From Undaria pinnatifida (Eukaryota; Sar; Phaeophyceae; Laminariales; Alariaceae), in contig JABAKD010000026.1 in the NCBI GenBank assembly GCA_012845835.1, positions 8,604,558 through 8,668,557 of the forward strand: a stretch of 64,000 nt of DNA, in the 5' to 3' direction. The notes under the pieces were generated by a model. The model was not told where the DNA came from. It made no database searches and saw only the letters and a program-made list of their open reading frames with translations. The position numbers and the translations under genes were made by a program. Below, piece by piece: positions 21,690 through 32,844 of the stretch (positions are counted from its first letter, which is position 1; each line of letters starts with the position of its first letter).

Positions 21690-22104
21690 CAACGCAGCTT
21701 GCAAACATACATGATGAGTACTGACCCGAAATTCGTCACTCACGGCTGACTGTTAAGATACGGCCCACGAAGGGCCTGTAATTATCCTAATTTGACATCA
21801 TTTGGATGGGTTTCGTATGATAAGGTTGGCGTTTTATATTCGGGAAAGTTAGGAAATAGATCGGAGGCACGGCGTTTTATATTCGGGAAAGTTAGGAAAT
21901 AGATCGGAGGCACGAGCCTCCGATCTCAGAAGCTATCCGGGGCTCTGGTGGAATCGAATAAAGCTACGTCTCTACGAAGGAAAAGAAAGTGACTACTCTC
22001 CGAGGACCTGCTCAATAGGCAGACCTGCAGGGGGCACTCTGTGTCCCCATCCTTAACCTTACATATGGCGTCGTCGGCAGGACTCCCCATCCTTAACCTT
22101 ACAT
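21690..22104 (+). repeat. R-family segment with 19-nt tRNA-Ser 3'-end copy
   Basis: A broken R micro-ORF (near 21711) is followed by a segment homologous to the reverse complement of 17776-18050, with a 44-bp tandem duplication inside (about 21830-21920). At the end, a perfect 21-bp direct repeat (22044-22064 and 22084-22104) brackets TGGCGTCGTCGGCAGGAC, the reverse complement of the tRNA-Ser 3' end including CCA. Confidence 0.7.
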
Positions 22105-22295
22105 GACGTCCTTAAAATATTTTTTAAAATACCAACACCAACCATTATAGTGGAGAAAAACAACATACGAAATATATATGTATATATTTTATATTATAAT
22201 GTTTTTTTCAACACAATAATAATGTGACCCCTCCCATTAAGAAAAAACTCACCCCATATAGTATATTACAAGTACCAACAACGCAGCTTGCAAAG

Positions 22296-22355
22296 ATGAG
22301 TATTGACCCGAACTTCGTCGAACTCACGGCTGACGTCCTTGAAGCATTTTTATAA
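22296..22355 (+). other. R-family micro-ORF, MSIDP type
   Basis: ATG after GCAGCTTGCAAAG reads MSIDPNFVELTADVLEAFL-stop. The surrounding 190 bp repeat an upstream segment (about 21580-21750). Confidence 0.4.
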
Positions 22356-22360
22356 AATGG

Positions 22361-23310
<950 letters not shown>

Positions 23311-25082
23311 GCCCTTTCGTGATCGCACAGCAGCAGCGCAACCGAAAATTAATTGGCCACGAGCTAAAATGTGAGATCAACACCACAAGCTTTGCAGATT
23401 GTTTTATCCGGTATGACAAGAAGAGCTACACTCTGTCCGGTATCTCGTATCATGTACCGGTATAGTATGTACATACTGCTGCAGCAGTAGTACGAGTGGT
23501 AGTGTTCAGTTGCTTGTGGCCCTGGCAACAAAAGGGGGACCTCGCTCGCTTTAGAGGCCCCACGCGTACAGCAAACAGCATGCCAGGTCGTGCGTTGGTA
23601 TTCTGTGTTTTGGGTTCCGAAAAGCTGCTGGGCCATCGGCTGGGCGTACATTTTTCTTTGGGAAGCTGTTGGTGCCAGGTTGACGCCGCCGTAAGAACGA
23701 GCGCAGAAAACTCGCGAAGGCAAAAAGATATTCCACTATGAACGAAAATGTAAGTACTTGTTTGTATTTATATTAATTATTACACGGTCTCTATATTTAT
23801 TCGTACCTGGTACCAAATGTATCTGCGCCGGTATCTGTGGTGGAAAGTATTCGTGGGTGGGCTGGGTGAATCCAGTCGATGCAGAGCGACACCAATACCT
23901 CTGGTGCGGTGGTTCTCGAATGCCCCCAAGTGTGCCACCATCGGGCGGTTGTGCCCTGCTACTTGTACACCTACCGCATAAGGAGACGAGGCACAAACGT
24001 AACCACGTCACAGCTATAATGCTATAATAAGACAAGCGAGCACGTCTTGGAACGGCTGCTGCGCCTCTTGATGTTGGTAACACACTGAAAACACTATAGT
24101 CGCCTGTCGCCGAGTGCGCTGTGTTCGCTAAAAGGAGACGGTGCACGTTAAGCCGAGTCGTACTCAATCGAATCGTCATCGGCCTAAGCGATAGAGTGGC
24201 CGTAAGCAACTCGTACAGCATCAGCAAGATCTCTTAGCTGGCAAATTGTCGCCCAAGCTAGTGCAGTGCCAGCGGTATGACGTATGACCCACGTCTCCGG
24301 CGGAGATATATCTCGAGATATTATAGATCGGAATAATAACGCCTTCATATCGGTTGGAAACCCGTCCAAAATTGGGGGCTCTCGCTCCCTACCCACTCCA
24401 CTCGCATCCCGCACCAGCGAAGTAGCTGGGTAATAGGTATAGCTGCACGGAGAGGCGCCAAAATCACAGCACACGGGTAGCGTATACCTGTGTCCCAGGC
24501 CTCGGAGTCTCGGCGCTCTAGCTCAAGGGGAACGCCCAGGTGAGAAAAAAATGCCTCGACGGGTCAAAATGGCGTCACGGGCTGGCAGGAGTCCAGCGAA
24601 GACTACGTTACTGGCGGAACCTTCGGGGAAAGTCCGAAACTAGCTTAGCGAGCTTCTTGGTGGCCATCGCGTGCTGAGCGGCTGGGGCATGCCTCCGTGG
24701 AGTGGAGTAGCGCGCCGTGTCCACGCTTTCGCTTGACGTGCCGCGTGCCGCCGAAAAAAGAGGGGTTTTGGTATACCTGGCACACGCGTAGCGCGTAGCG
24801 GCAGGCGTGTGTGTACACGCGTCCTGCTTTTGGCCGTCATCATTCCGTGAAAAGTTGTGGTACGAACATAGAGCTCTAAGTTACACTCAGCACTAGTGTA
24901 GTCACTGCTCCGGCAAAAATGGTGCCTCCTCGGTTAATCCTTCCACGAAGCTCCCCCTCCCCCCATCGCACCCAAAATAAAATTACGTGCGCCGCTCGAA
25001 CTCCACCGTCTCCTCCGCGCGCGCTTGAAGGTCCGGCCGGCGTGAGCTCAGGCGGACCAACGGCTTGCGCCGCCGACCTGCA
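23311..25082. other. Non-coding stretch upstream of gene B
   Basis: No repeat family or exon is recognised. Overlapping frames at 23364-24474 lack splice or composition support. The last few hundred bases become GC-rich toward the gene B start; no TATA or other core promoter is evident. Confidence 0.35.
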
Positions 25083-27044
25083 ATGCCGGAAATGGACTCT
25101 CCCCAGATTTCTGGCGTTTTGGAGCAAGGCTCCCCACCTACCCCTACTGGCACCGTTGTCAGAGGGCTCCATCTCACGAAGCGCCCACGGGAGGAGGGGA
25201 GCCCGCTTGCCACTCTGGGCAAGCGGGGGAGGGGTGAGAACGGAGATAATATATCCCTCACTCTGCAGATCCCCGTCCCTTCAGCGCTCCTGGCGCCCTC
25301 GGGAGTAGGAACCCGCTCCCCTCCAGCGGCGCCGCAGGCGCGGCAGCCGGCGCTACCACACCACCACCATCCCCATCCCCCTCCACTCTGCGAATCCCCC
25401 GGCAAAACAAACCAGGCTCCCCACAACATTTCCCCTTCTGCCTCCTCGTCGTTGAACTCCTTTGCACCCTTCTCCGGCGGCGGCGGTGGTGGGGACGGTG
25501 GAGATGAAGACGTTGAAGATGGAGGCGCTGAGAGCGCGGCCAAATCCGGCGCTATTCTTGCCTCCGCATCCGTTTCAACCCCGGAAGCGTTGGCCGGCGA
25601 GGCCTTCCCCACGGCGAGGCGAAAATTGCAACGCCCGCCGTGCACGCCATACGCGGTAGCGGGGGCAGCAACAGCTGTGGCGGCGGAGGCGGGGCCATCT
25701 CTCGGGGCCACGGACCCGATTTTCCACGCGGCCCTGCTGAGGCTCCTGCACCGCCGAGGGGGCATCGCGTGCCCAGAGGCGCCTGCCTGGCGCTGGCGCG
25801 GAAGCAGCCCCGCGCGGTTCGAGCACTGGCCGCGCGCGCTGCACCCATACGTTATGGACCTTCTCGCGTGCATTTCGGCGGGAGAGGAGCGGGTAGTCCT
25901 GACCGGGTGCGACATGAAGAAGAACGCCTGCGGAGAGGAAGAGGCTTCGCCCACACCGCAGCTGCAACAGCAGCAGCAGCCTTCGCGGGAGGCCACCGCG
26001 TGGCCGGCACCACGTCCAAGGACGCCCGCGAAGCGAGGTGCGGCAGCGCCGGCTGCGCTGGCGCGTACGCCGCAGGCGCACACACCTACCGCTACCTTGC
26101 TCCAGGCCTCGGCGAAGGCGCAGACGCCGCTCTCGGCGCTGCGCAGGCCCGGCAGCGCGTGCCGCTCGGCCAACCGCGTCCGTTTCTCGACGCACGATAT
26201 GAGCGTCGTGGATACGCCGGACCCGTTGAGGGGGGGATCGGAGGAGGGCATGGTGAGCGCTCTCGACGGACTCGAGTCCATCCTCTCGGCCGCGGAAAAG
26301 GTACGAGGGATCGCGACATCCGCCTCTGGCTCAGGCTCAGGTTCCCCAGCTGCTGCTGCTGCTGCTGCCGTTGCAGCTCCGGCGTGGGGTAGCTGTGGTA
26401 GAAGCGAGGATGGTGGTGACGGGGTTAGTTGCGGGTTGTCGCTCGAGGGCGGCGCGCCGGACAGGCACTTCGAGGGATACTTTGATCGGTTTAGCAGCGC
26501 TGGCAGACCGGACGTCGCTGCTGCTGCTGCTGCTGCTGATGTCGCTGATGATGATTTATCTGCCGGCACAGCTAGGACGGCCACGAGTAGCGAAACTGGA
26601 GCTGAAGGTGAGATTAAGCACGCCGTAGTGGACGAACAAGCAGCTCGCTTAGGCCAGGAGAACGAGATGGAAGCAGAGGAAGGGACAGAGGAGGAGCCTA
26701 GCATTCGAGGCGTGGGGGCGGGTGGCGTCGAGGAAGCAGGGGCGGGGGAGGGGGAGCAACACGCCCCCACGGTGGAGGCGAGTAGCGTGCACGAAGACGC
26801 GGTTGCTCTGGCGGGCATTCTCGAAGAAATCGCTTCGAGCGACTCTGCCCCGGAGGAGGTGGCGCTTACCGGCGGCTGGGGACCGGAGCACAGCAACGCA
26901 GCGGCTTTCTACGCGAAAGAGGTGGCCTTGCTTTGCGGGGCTGGGGCCGAGGGCGAGGCGCAGGTGGCCCCCGGGGTGGCTGGCAGCCACCTACGGGTGC
27001 GATACTTGGACGTCCTCAGCTCCCTCGTTCGATACAATCTCAAG
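25083..27044 (+). CDS. Gene B, large first coding exon (unknown nuclear-type protein)
   Basis: The first in-frame ATG after an upstream stop is 25083 (MPEMDSPQISG). The frame stays open for 654 codons and reaches AAG followed by GTGTGTG (donor at 27045, phase 0); beyond it the composition changes. Low-complexity linkers (poly-Gly, Gln5, Ala8-9, acidic Glu runs) separate a conserved-looking part around residues 190-280 (DPIFHAALLRLLHRRGG, HPYVMDLLACISAGEERV). RVRFS at residues 365-369 fits the RVxF docking motif for protein phosphatase 1, in a setting with many SP/TP sites. The C-terminal part (EVALLCGAG... LDVLSSLVRYNLK) looks helical. Family not recognised. The antisense 637-codon frame is a shadow of GC-rich codons. 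Probably continues at 48487 (see findings). Confidence 0.75.
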
Positions 27045-27574
27045 GTGTGTGTATGCATGGTGTGTGCATGTAGAGCGATCCTGACGTATGCATATGCTAC
27101 GAGTATTATGGTGTGCCTCTGGGTGTTTCGATTGCTCTGTTAACTGCTGTGATACTTGAGTATTTACCAAGTCCGAGGTTTTTATTCAGCTGCTCTGCTG
27201 CTGTAGCACGTGTATTTGTATTCGTATGTTCGGTGTTCTGTTGTTCAGATGTTAGCACATGTTTGCGTTCCGAGGGTTTGCGGACGGCGGACCATGTGTA
27301 ACTGAACTGAAACGCAACTATCCAGAGTACACGTCGTAATAATATGTAGTACGAAGCTATATCTGTAGTCTAATACAGCTGTGTTGCCTGGCACTGTATA
27401 CTGCTGTATACTTTTCGTATTTTATTGATGCTTTTAGTACCTGGTAGCATTTATACTACTTGTGTAGTATCATATGATGTAATATGATGTCATATGATAT
27501 TACAAGTATGTACTACGGAAATATGTAAGGCACGTCGACAGTTGTTATTCTCGTTCGGAAAGGCCGCCGGTTGC
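27045..27574. other. Start of gene B intron
   Basis: Composition falls to AT-rich directly after the donor, with GT-rich and ATATGAT repeats. No exon seen. Confidence 0.4.
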
Positions 27575-27960
27575 TTCTGCTATTGCTGTTCCGAAGCCTT
27601 CGGCGTATTGGTAATTTGGTATCTTCGCTGTGTTCGTGTTTCGTGTATCAAACTAAACGTCTGCCGCGGCTGTTATTTTTGCTGCTGTTTTCGTGTTTTC
27701 GATCTCGGTTGCTGCTGCTGCTGCTGCTGTTCCGCAGCAGGTAACTTCGCTGCGTCGCTCATATATCAAACGTCATGCCGCGGCTGCTATTGTTGATGCT
27801 CTTGTTGTTTTCGTGTTTCCCGTGCTGTTGTTGCTGTTCCGCAGCATATTGGCATCGTCGCTTTTGTCTGTCGTTCGTGTATCAAACATCGCGCCGCGGC
27901 TGCTATTTGTTGCCGCTGTTGGTGCCCTTATTTTCCAGTTTTCGAGTTTCCCATCCGACA
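27575..27960 (+). repeat. Minisatellite, unit of about 120 bp
   Basis: Three to four units share GTATCAAAC, GCCGCGGCTG(C)TATT, TTTTCGTGTTT and GCTGTTCCGCAGCA, with CTG-triplet length differences. Confidence 0.7.
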
Positions 27961-29186
27961 ATGTCGACCATTTACATTAATAACAGCTACGAAATGGACC
28001 AGCCAAAAACGGATGAACAATCCGGCGGTCGTATGATATCTCGTAAACCACTGCGAAGTTGGACTTAGAACTTGGAGGCACTGACTCTGACACATCACTG
28101 CATGTGAGAAAAAAAAAGGTGCATGTAAAAGTATGGCATGTTTATAATTCGGCGCGATCTGGACGAGATATTGGCGAAGACTCAAAAACACCAACTTTTC
28201 AAGACTAAATTCTTAACAAAATCGTCGTTCCCGATCAATGCGAAATCTGGCGGAGCCAATCTTGAGACACAAGGAGAACATCGGTATAAGTTTCATTGCC
28301 CGATTCGCCATCCATCGAGAGATATTACCAAAACACGATTCCATGCATGAATCAAGATGTTACGAAAAAAATGGCATTTCTGCCATGCCCCGCTCAATTT
28401 TTTCGAGGTTGGATCTGATCGTTAACCTCGTCATTCAAACCGCATGTGCAAACAAATTGGATGCCTGTCTCTTTTGTTTTTTTGTTTTTTCACACATGTC
28501 ATGGCCGCTTTATTAATAGTGTCTTTTCGGTCCTTCTATCGATCTTACCAATGAGAAAAAAATGAGGAAAAAAAAACGGTTGGTGCATTGAATTTGTCAG
28601 TTGGGGTAGGCTCTACACCGCACTGTGCCCCAACACATCACATCCCAATACCAGGTATGTAATCTTGAGTGTGTGTGTGTGTGTGTGTTCTTCACATTAA
28701 ACCGTTCTTCTACTCGTCGACATCCAGCACACCCAGTGTCCGTGCTGATTCTTCACCCTAGAAAGATCAGCTCTGTGAGTGGGGCATGGCCAATGTACCG
28801 CTCTGGCAACACCTTGGCTGCCCAACTCGTACTGACCCTAGCCGTCTTCCTGCTGCAAAAATAGACCCAGCCTAGTCACGAATTTTTCCCTATTATGTGT
28901 ACATTGGTATACCTGGTAGGCCGTTGGGTTATAAATGGGTTAGGTTAAAGTTGTTGTTGTTGTTGTTGTTGTTGTTGTCGTCACAGTAAACCGTTGTGTA
29001 TACCCAACGACCCAACGACATCAGTGCACGCAGAGTCCGTGCTGATTCATCCTAGAGAGATGCAAATTCTGTGGTCGCAGACGACTGTTAAACAGAGTAA
29101 GCCAAACAGTCAAACAGTCGCAATTCATCAAGGTAAAGCAAGTGAAGTGCTAGCGTGCCGGGTACGAGAACACAACAACACAAGCC
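27961..29186. other. Non-coding stretch
   Basis: It contains (GT)10 near 28671, (GTT)n near 28955, and two copies of a short dispersed repeat (CAGWGTCCGTGCTGATTC at about 28733 and 29031; a third at about 30934 and a partial one at 35888). Confidence 0.4.
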
Positions 29187-29949
29187 AGACCATAAAAAAA
29201 GAGAAAAAAAAGAGAAACAAAAGAGAAACAAAAGAGAAACAAAAGAAACGAAAAAGAAGAAAAAAAAAGGAAACAAAGCGAAACAAACGACAGGTGTTCT
29301 GAAATATGTGATGCAAGAAGATCGAAAAGGAAAGGAAAGGCTGCAATTGCCAGCAGTAGAGCGTACCGCTTTTTCGAGACGAAGGTTGACGCAGGCTACA
29401 GCTGTGTACGAGACGAAGGAGGTCCACCGTACATTGGTTGGTTGCGTTTCATTCAGTTAGGGTCAGGGTAGGTATACCTTTGTGTGACCACTGACTTTGG
29501 ATGATGTTTGACAACAGCTAATGTGAGACAACAACGACAACTTTAAAGAGCGTGTCAGCAATTTTCTCGAAAACGCGGCAAGGTACCCTCATCATCACCA
29601 GATGAACACCATACGTGCTTAAGAGGAACAGATACCTGTTGCACGGGCAAAACGACACGAAGGTAACTGCTGCTGTTGCACGGACAAAACAACACGAAGA
29701 TAACTGCTGTTGCACGGACAATAACAACACGAAGAAGAGGAAGAAGATACCTGCATAAGGCATAATAAGGCCGGTGGGGAGAGAAAAAAGGAAGCACACT
29801 TGAAGAAAATAAATAAAAGGAGAAGAAGAAAGGACAGCAAGTCATTACTGCTGTCGCTTTCGCGCTCCCCCCATTGAACTGAACGAAAACAAAAAAGCCG
29901 AAACTACCACTCGCTGTAGAGTGTTCAGGGCTATAGCACACGCTCAACT
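29187..29949. repeat. A-rich tract, then 33-bp triplicate
   Basis: Positions 29187-29290 are AGAAAC/AAAAGAG-rich. A segment at 29365-29470 recurs inverted at 37505 and 37740. About 29636-29740 holds three units of CTGTTGCACGGRCAAAACRACACGAAG. Confidence 0.55.
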
Positions 29950-30240
29950 TAATTAATCGAACTGGTACCTTGCCACCCGATCTGCCACTTCGTTTCTGCA
30001 TTCATCTACAGCCGTGTCAGTGCGGCTGCTTCCCCCCCCCCCCCGCCCCTCTGGTTTCCCTTGGTTGCTGCTTTTGGCGTCCTCTGCTGTGAGGCGTTGC
30101 CAGCTCTTCTCCGCCTCGCCCCTGTGCCATCTCTTTATGAAGCGGTCCGCCGCATCGGCGATCCCCCGGTGCCAGTTCCCACTCTTCTCAGCCGCCCTCG
30201 GCCATAGCACAGCAGTCTCTACTCCGAACAGCAGTAAATG
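29950..30240 (-). pseudogene. Non-LTR reverse transcriptase tail remnant (family 2)
   Basis: The minus frame has LWPRAAEKSGNWHRGIADAA, FIKRWHRGEAEKSWQRL and ends TDTAVDECRNEVADRVARYQ, close to the C-termini of the remnants at 32.8-34.6 and 60.9-62.0 kb. Here the frame ends in a stop just after RYQFD, perhaps the true end of the protein. 5'-truncated. Confidence 0.7.
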
Positions 30241-30266
30241 GGAAGTTGTGTATTGATAATAGCTTC

Positions 30267-30545
30267 TTTTTTTTTTTTTTTTTTATCCCCCGGCGGATGG
30301 GGAAAAATAAAGCTTTAGCTCACCACACTTCCGCGTATTTTCATACGCGTCGTGTGTCGATTTAACTCAGTTGCTTTCGCAGCCCAACGCTAGCTGGCGC
30401 ACCCTTCGAGTCCCATTGTAGGTATAGCGTGAGCTGTCCCTATCAGTGGTCTTCGTTACAACCCCGGCAGCGCAAGCTGTCGTTGTATACGGGTGCGTGT
30501 GTATGTCGACCCGGCCTGTCCCCTGAGGGTCAGTTTCGGTGGAGT
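30267..30545 (-). repeat. Retroposon-like repeat P, copy 1
   Basis: About 280 bp ending on the minus strand in A18 (plus T 30267-30284). Shared blocks with the copies at 45833-46118 and 45310-45465 include GAGCT, CTAGCTGGCG, GCAGCGCAAGCT and GACCCGGCCTGT. A one-sided A tail suggests retroposition. Confidence 0.65.
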
Positions 30546-31331
30546 TGATAATAGCCTACTTACTACGAGGTCTAGTGGAAGAGTCGGCGTTGTTGCTGTG
30601 GTTGGTCCTGTTTTGTATCGTTGCGTTTTTTTTTTGTCTTTATATTACACAGCTGATATTACACCTGTTCTTTCTACCCAAAACCATCACTATTAATACA
30701 CTAATATAGCACACCCATTGTTCATCCCGATTGTTCATCCGAGATCATCCTATGATAAGAGAGATACAAAATTTGTGTTGACTGCCTGTGCAGCAGAGGA
30801 AAGCAAATGAAATGTCAGCTTACCGGGCACGAATAACACAGCAAAAACAACCCCAGGAAGAAACGAGGACAGCCAGTGTGCGTTCGTAACGATAAACTGA
30901 TATTTGCACCGATCTACACATCCAGCACGAGCAGTGTCCGTGCTGATGCCTTCTCCTAGTAGAGAGACGAGCTCTGCCATAGCTTTGCCTGTGTCACCAA
31001 CCACGAGACAGAGATACCGGTACACATTGCAAATACAGTAAGGTGAAAATGCCAACGGCAATGAGCACGCCAGGCAACAAGCGAAAATTTGCAACCGAGC
31101 ACACCACACAGTTTGCAGTAAAATATATATATATATATTAAAATATCAATATTAAAGAGGAGTTGAAGAGAAAAACATCGGGGACAGCAACCATGTTGAG
31201 TCTCAAATGACCCTACTGCTGTAGGAGTAGGAGCATTGCCGCGTGGTTCATGATGTGCTTACAGTCAGTACTGCTTAGTACTGTTTCTGACGACTATAGT
31301 GGTGCCAGTACCGTCGTCGTCGCCCCAGCAC
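30546..31331. other. Non-coding stretch
   Basis: A copy of the CAGWGTCCGTGCTGAT repeat near 30934 and an (AT)n tract near 31125. Nothing else recognised. Confidence 0.35.
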
Positions 31332-31692
31332 CGCAAAAAAATATGCACACCTAGATGCGAATTGCAAGTCATGCACGCCTACCTGTCTTACTCTCGCACT
31401 CGTGTGCAAGGTTGACTGCTGTGGTGCGGTCTGCCAAAGGAAAAGAGTGAAAAGGTGACCGCTTCAGGGCGAAAAAAAAAAAAAAAACCCGGCGACCCTT
31501 ATCGGTGTACACAAGACATGCACCCCCACCCAAAGTACTGATTTTACATGTACACACCCTAATCCCACCCCTATGCTATTCGGGCTAGGCTATAGGTTAG
31601 GGCTTAGGCTTCTGGTCGGGTTGGGAGCTACATAGTCGATAGTAGCAGTTATATCGGTATACTACTAGTTAGGGGTCCATAGCTTGTGTAGG

Positions 31693-31993
31693 CGGTCGCC
31701 CCGGTGGCGTATCAGGTTATCCTCGAGCCTGGTATAGGTCAGTTTCGTGAGTTCGAGCCCCGCCGAGTGCATACTCGTATAAATTCGTTGGGACTTTTTC
31801 TTGTGCACAAATTGACTTGCGGAAAGCGCGAGAGCGTGAGTTAGCAACACTCGATGAAAAGTCGACGAGCAGTGGGATTGCTGAACCCTATGCGCGATAA
31901 AAACTGAAGGCAAGAACCGGGGGGGAGAAGGGACGACACCTGTGACCACGGCTTGTCCAGAAGCTGGAAAGTAGAGTGTGAGTGAAAAAAAAA
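31693..31993 (+). mobile_element. tRNA-derived SINE, copy 3
   Basis: The head CGGTCGCCCC is followed by an A box TGGCGTATCAGG (31705-31716) and B box AGTTCGAGCCC (31750-31760), then the shared body (GACTTGCGGAAAGCGCGAGA, GACACCTGTGACCACGGC) and A9. Confidence 0.8.
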
Positions 31994-32022
31994 GGTTGTG
32001 TACACCCCTAGCGGTGCATATG

Positions 32023-32106
32023 GAACCGGGGGGGGGAAGGGCTGACACCTGTGACCACGGCTTGTCCAAAAGCTGGAAAGTAGATGTGTTTTGAAAAAAA
32101 AAAAAA
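32023..32106 (+). mobile_element. SINE 3'-end fragment
   Basis: Repeats the last 70 bp of copy 3 and ends in A14 (32093-32106): a strongly 5'-truncated insertion or a local duplication. Confidence 0.7.
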
Positions 32107-32544
32107 TCGGTACACTACTGCTGCTGCAGTTATAAAATTTGTTGAAAATATATGTATGCACCCCTATTTAATGTACTACTATTAACACAGCAGTAGCAGT
32201 AGTGTTGATGTATACTTGGTACCAGGTCCCAACCCGACCAGAAGCCTGAGCCTTAACCTATCCAGGTAGCCTAGCCCGAGTATCATACGGGGTGGGATCA
32301 GGGTGTGTACACGTAAAATTCAGTACTTTGGGTAGGGAGGGGTGCATGGCTTATGCATGTACACCGGTAAGGGTCGCTAAGGGTGTTGTTTTTTTTTCGC
32401 CCTGAAGCGGTCGCCTTTTCACCTTTTTCCTTTGTCAGACTGCACAACAAGTCAACCTTGCACACAAGTGCGAGAGTAAGATAAGTAGGCGTGCATGACT
32501 TACAATGCGCATCTAGGTGTGCATACATTTTTTTCGCCCCAGCG

Positions 32545-32844
32545 CTGAATCCAAAACGAAGCCTAATACTTGAGCAAAGCAAAAACGCAGCGACGAAGCA
32601 GATGACACCACCCAGCCGACGTCGGGGCAGCACCCCAACTGGGTCCCGAATGCAACTACTAGAGGGTAAGGAGCATTGCTGCCTGGTCTGTCCTCTACTA
32701 TTTACTGTATCTTGAACGGCGGTTTCCATGCCGAGACCATCGCCTCCATAATAGCCCCCAAGGTTACCCAAGAGGAAACCAGAAAGGGCAAAGGCAACAT
32801 AGTAGAGTAAGACTGAACCAAAAACATACCTGGGGTAGAGAAAA
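32545..32844 (-). repeat. Dispersed repeat W, copy 1
   Basis: The reverse complement matches 36700-36990, including GTGCTGCCCCGACG and GGCTGGGTGGTGTCATCT. Matching frames (LPRRRLGGVI) reflect DNA repetition rather than a gene. Confidence 0.5.

Larger units (their letters stand above)
31332..32537. mobile_element. Foldback element FB3
   Basis: Arms 31332-31642 and 32213-32537 are inverted copies (about 85% by eye) sharing TATGCACACCTAGATGCG, GCAAGGTTGAC, CGCTTCAGGGCGAAAAAA and CTTCTGGTCGGGTTGGGA. The loop holds a SINE and a SINE tail. Sequence outside the right arm (32545-32790) recurs at 36700-36990. Confidence 0.7.

Noticed and set aside
24983-26896. 637-codon minus-strand frame opposite gene B exon 1
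   Set aside because: GC-rich plus-strand codons keep the antisense frame open; the plus frame has the ATG, donor and domain-like segments.
31560-31640. Telomere-like GGTTAGGGCTTAGG
   Set aside because: Only one or two degenerate units; it is part of the FB3 arm and appears inverted at 32230.
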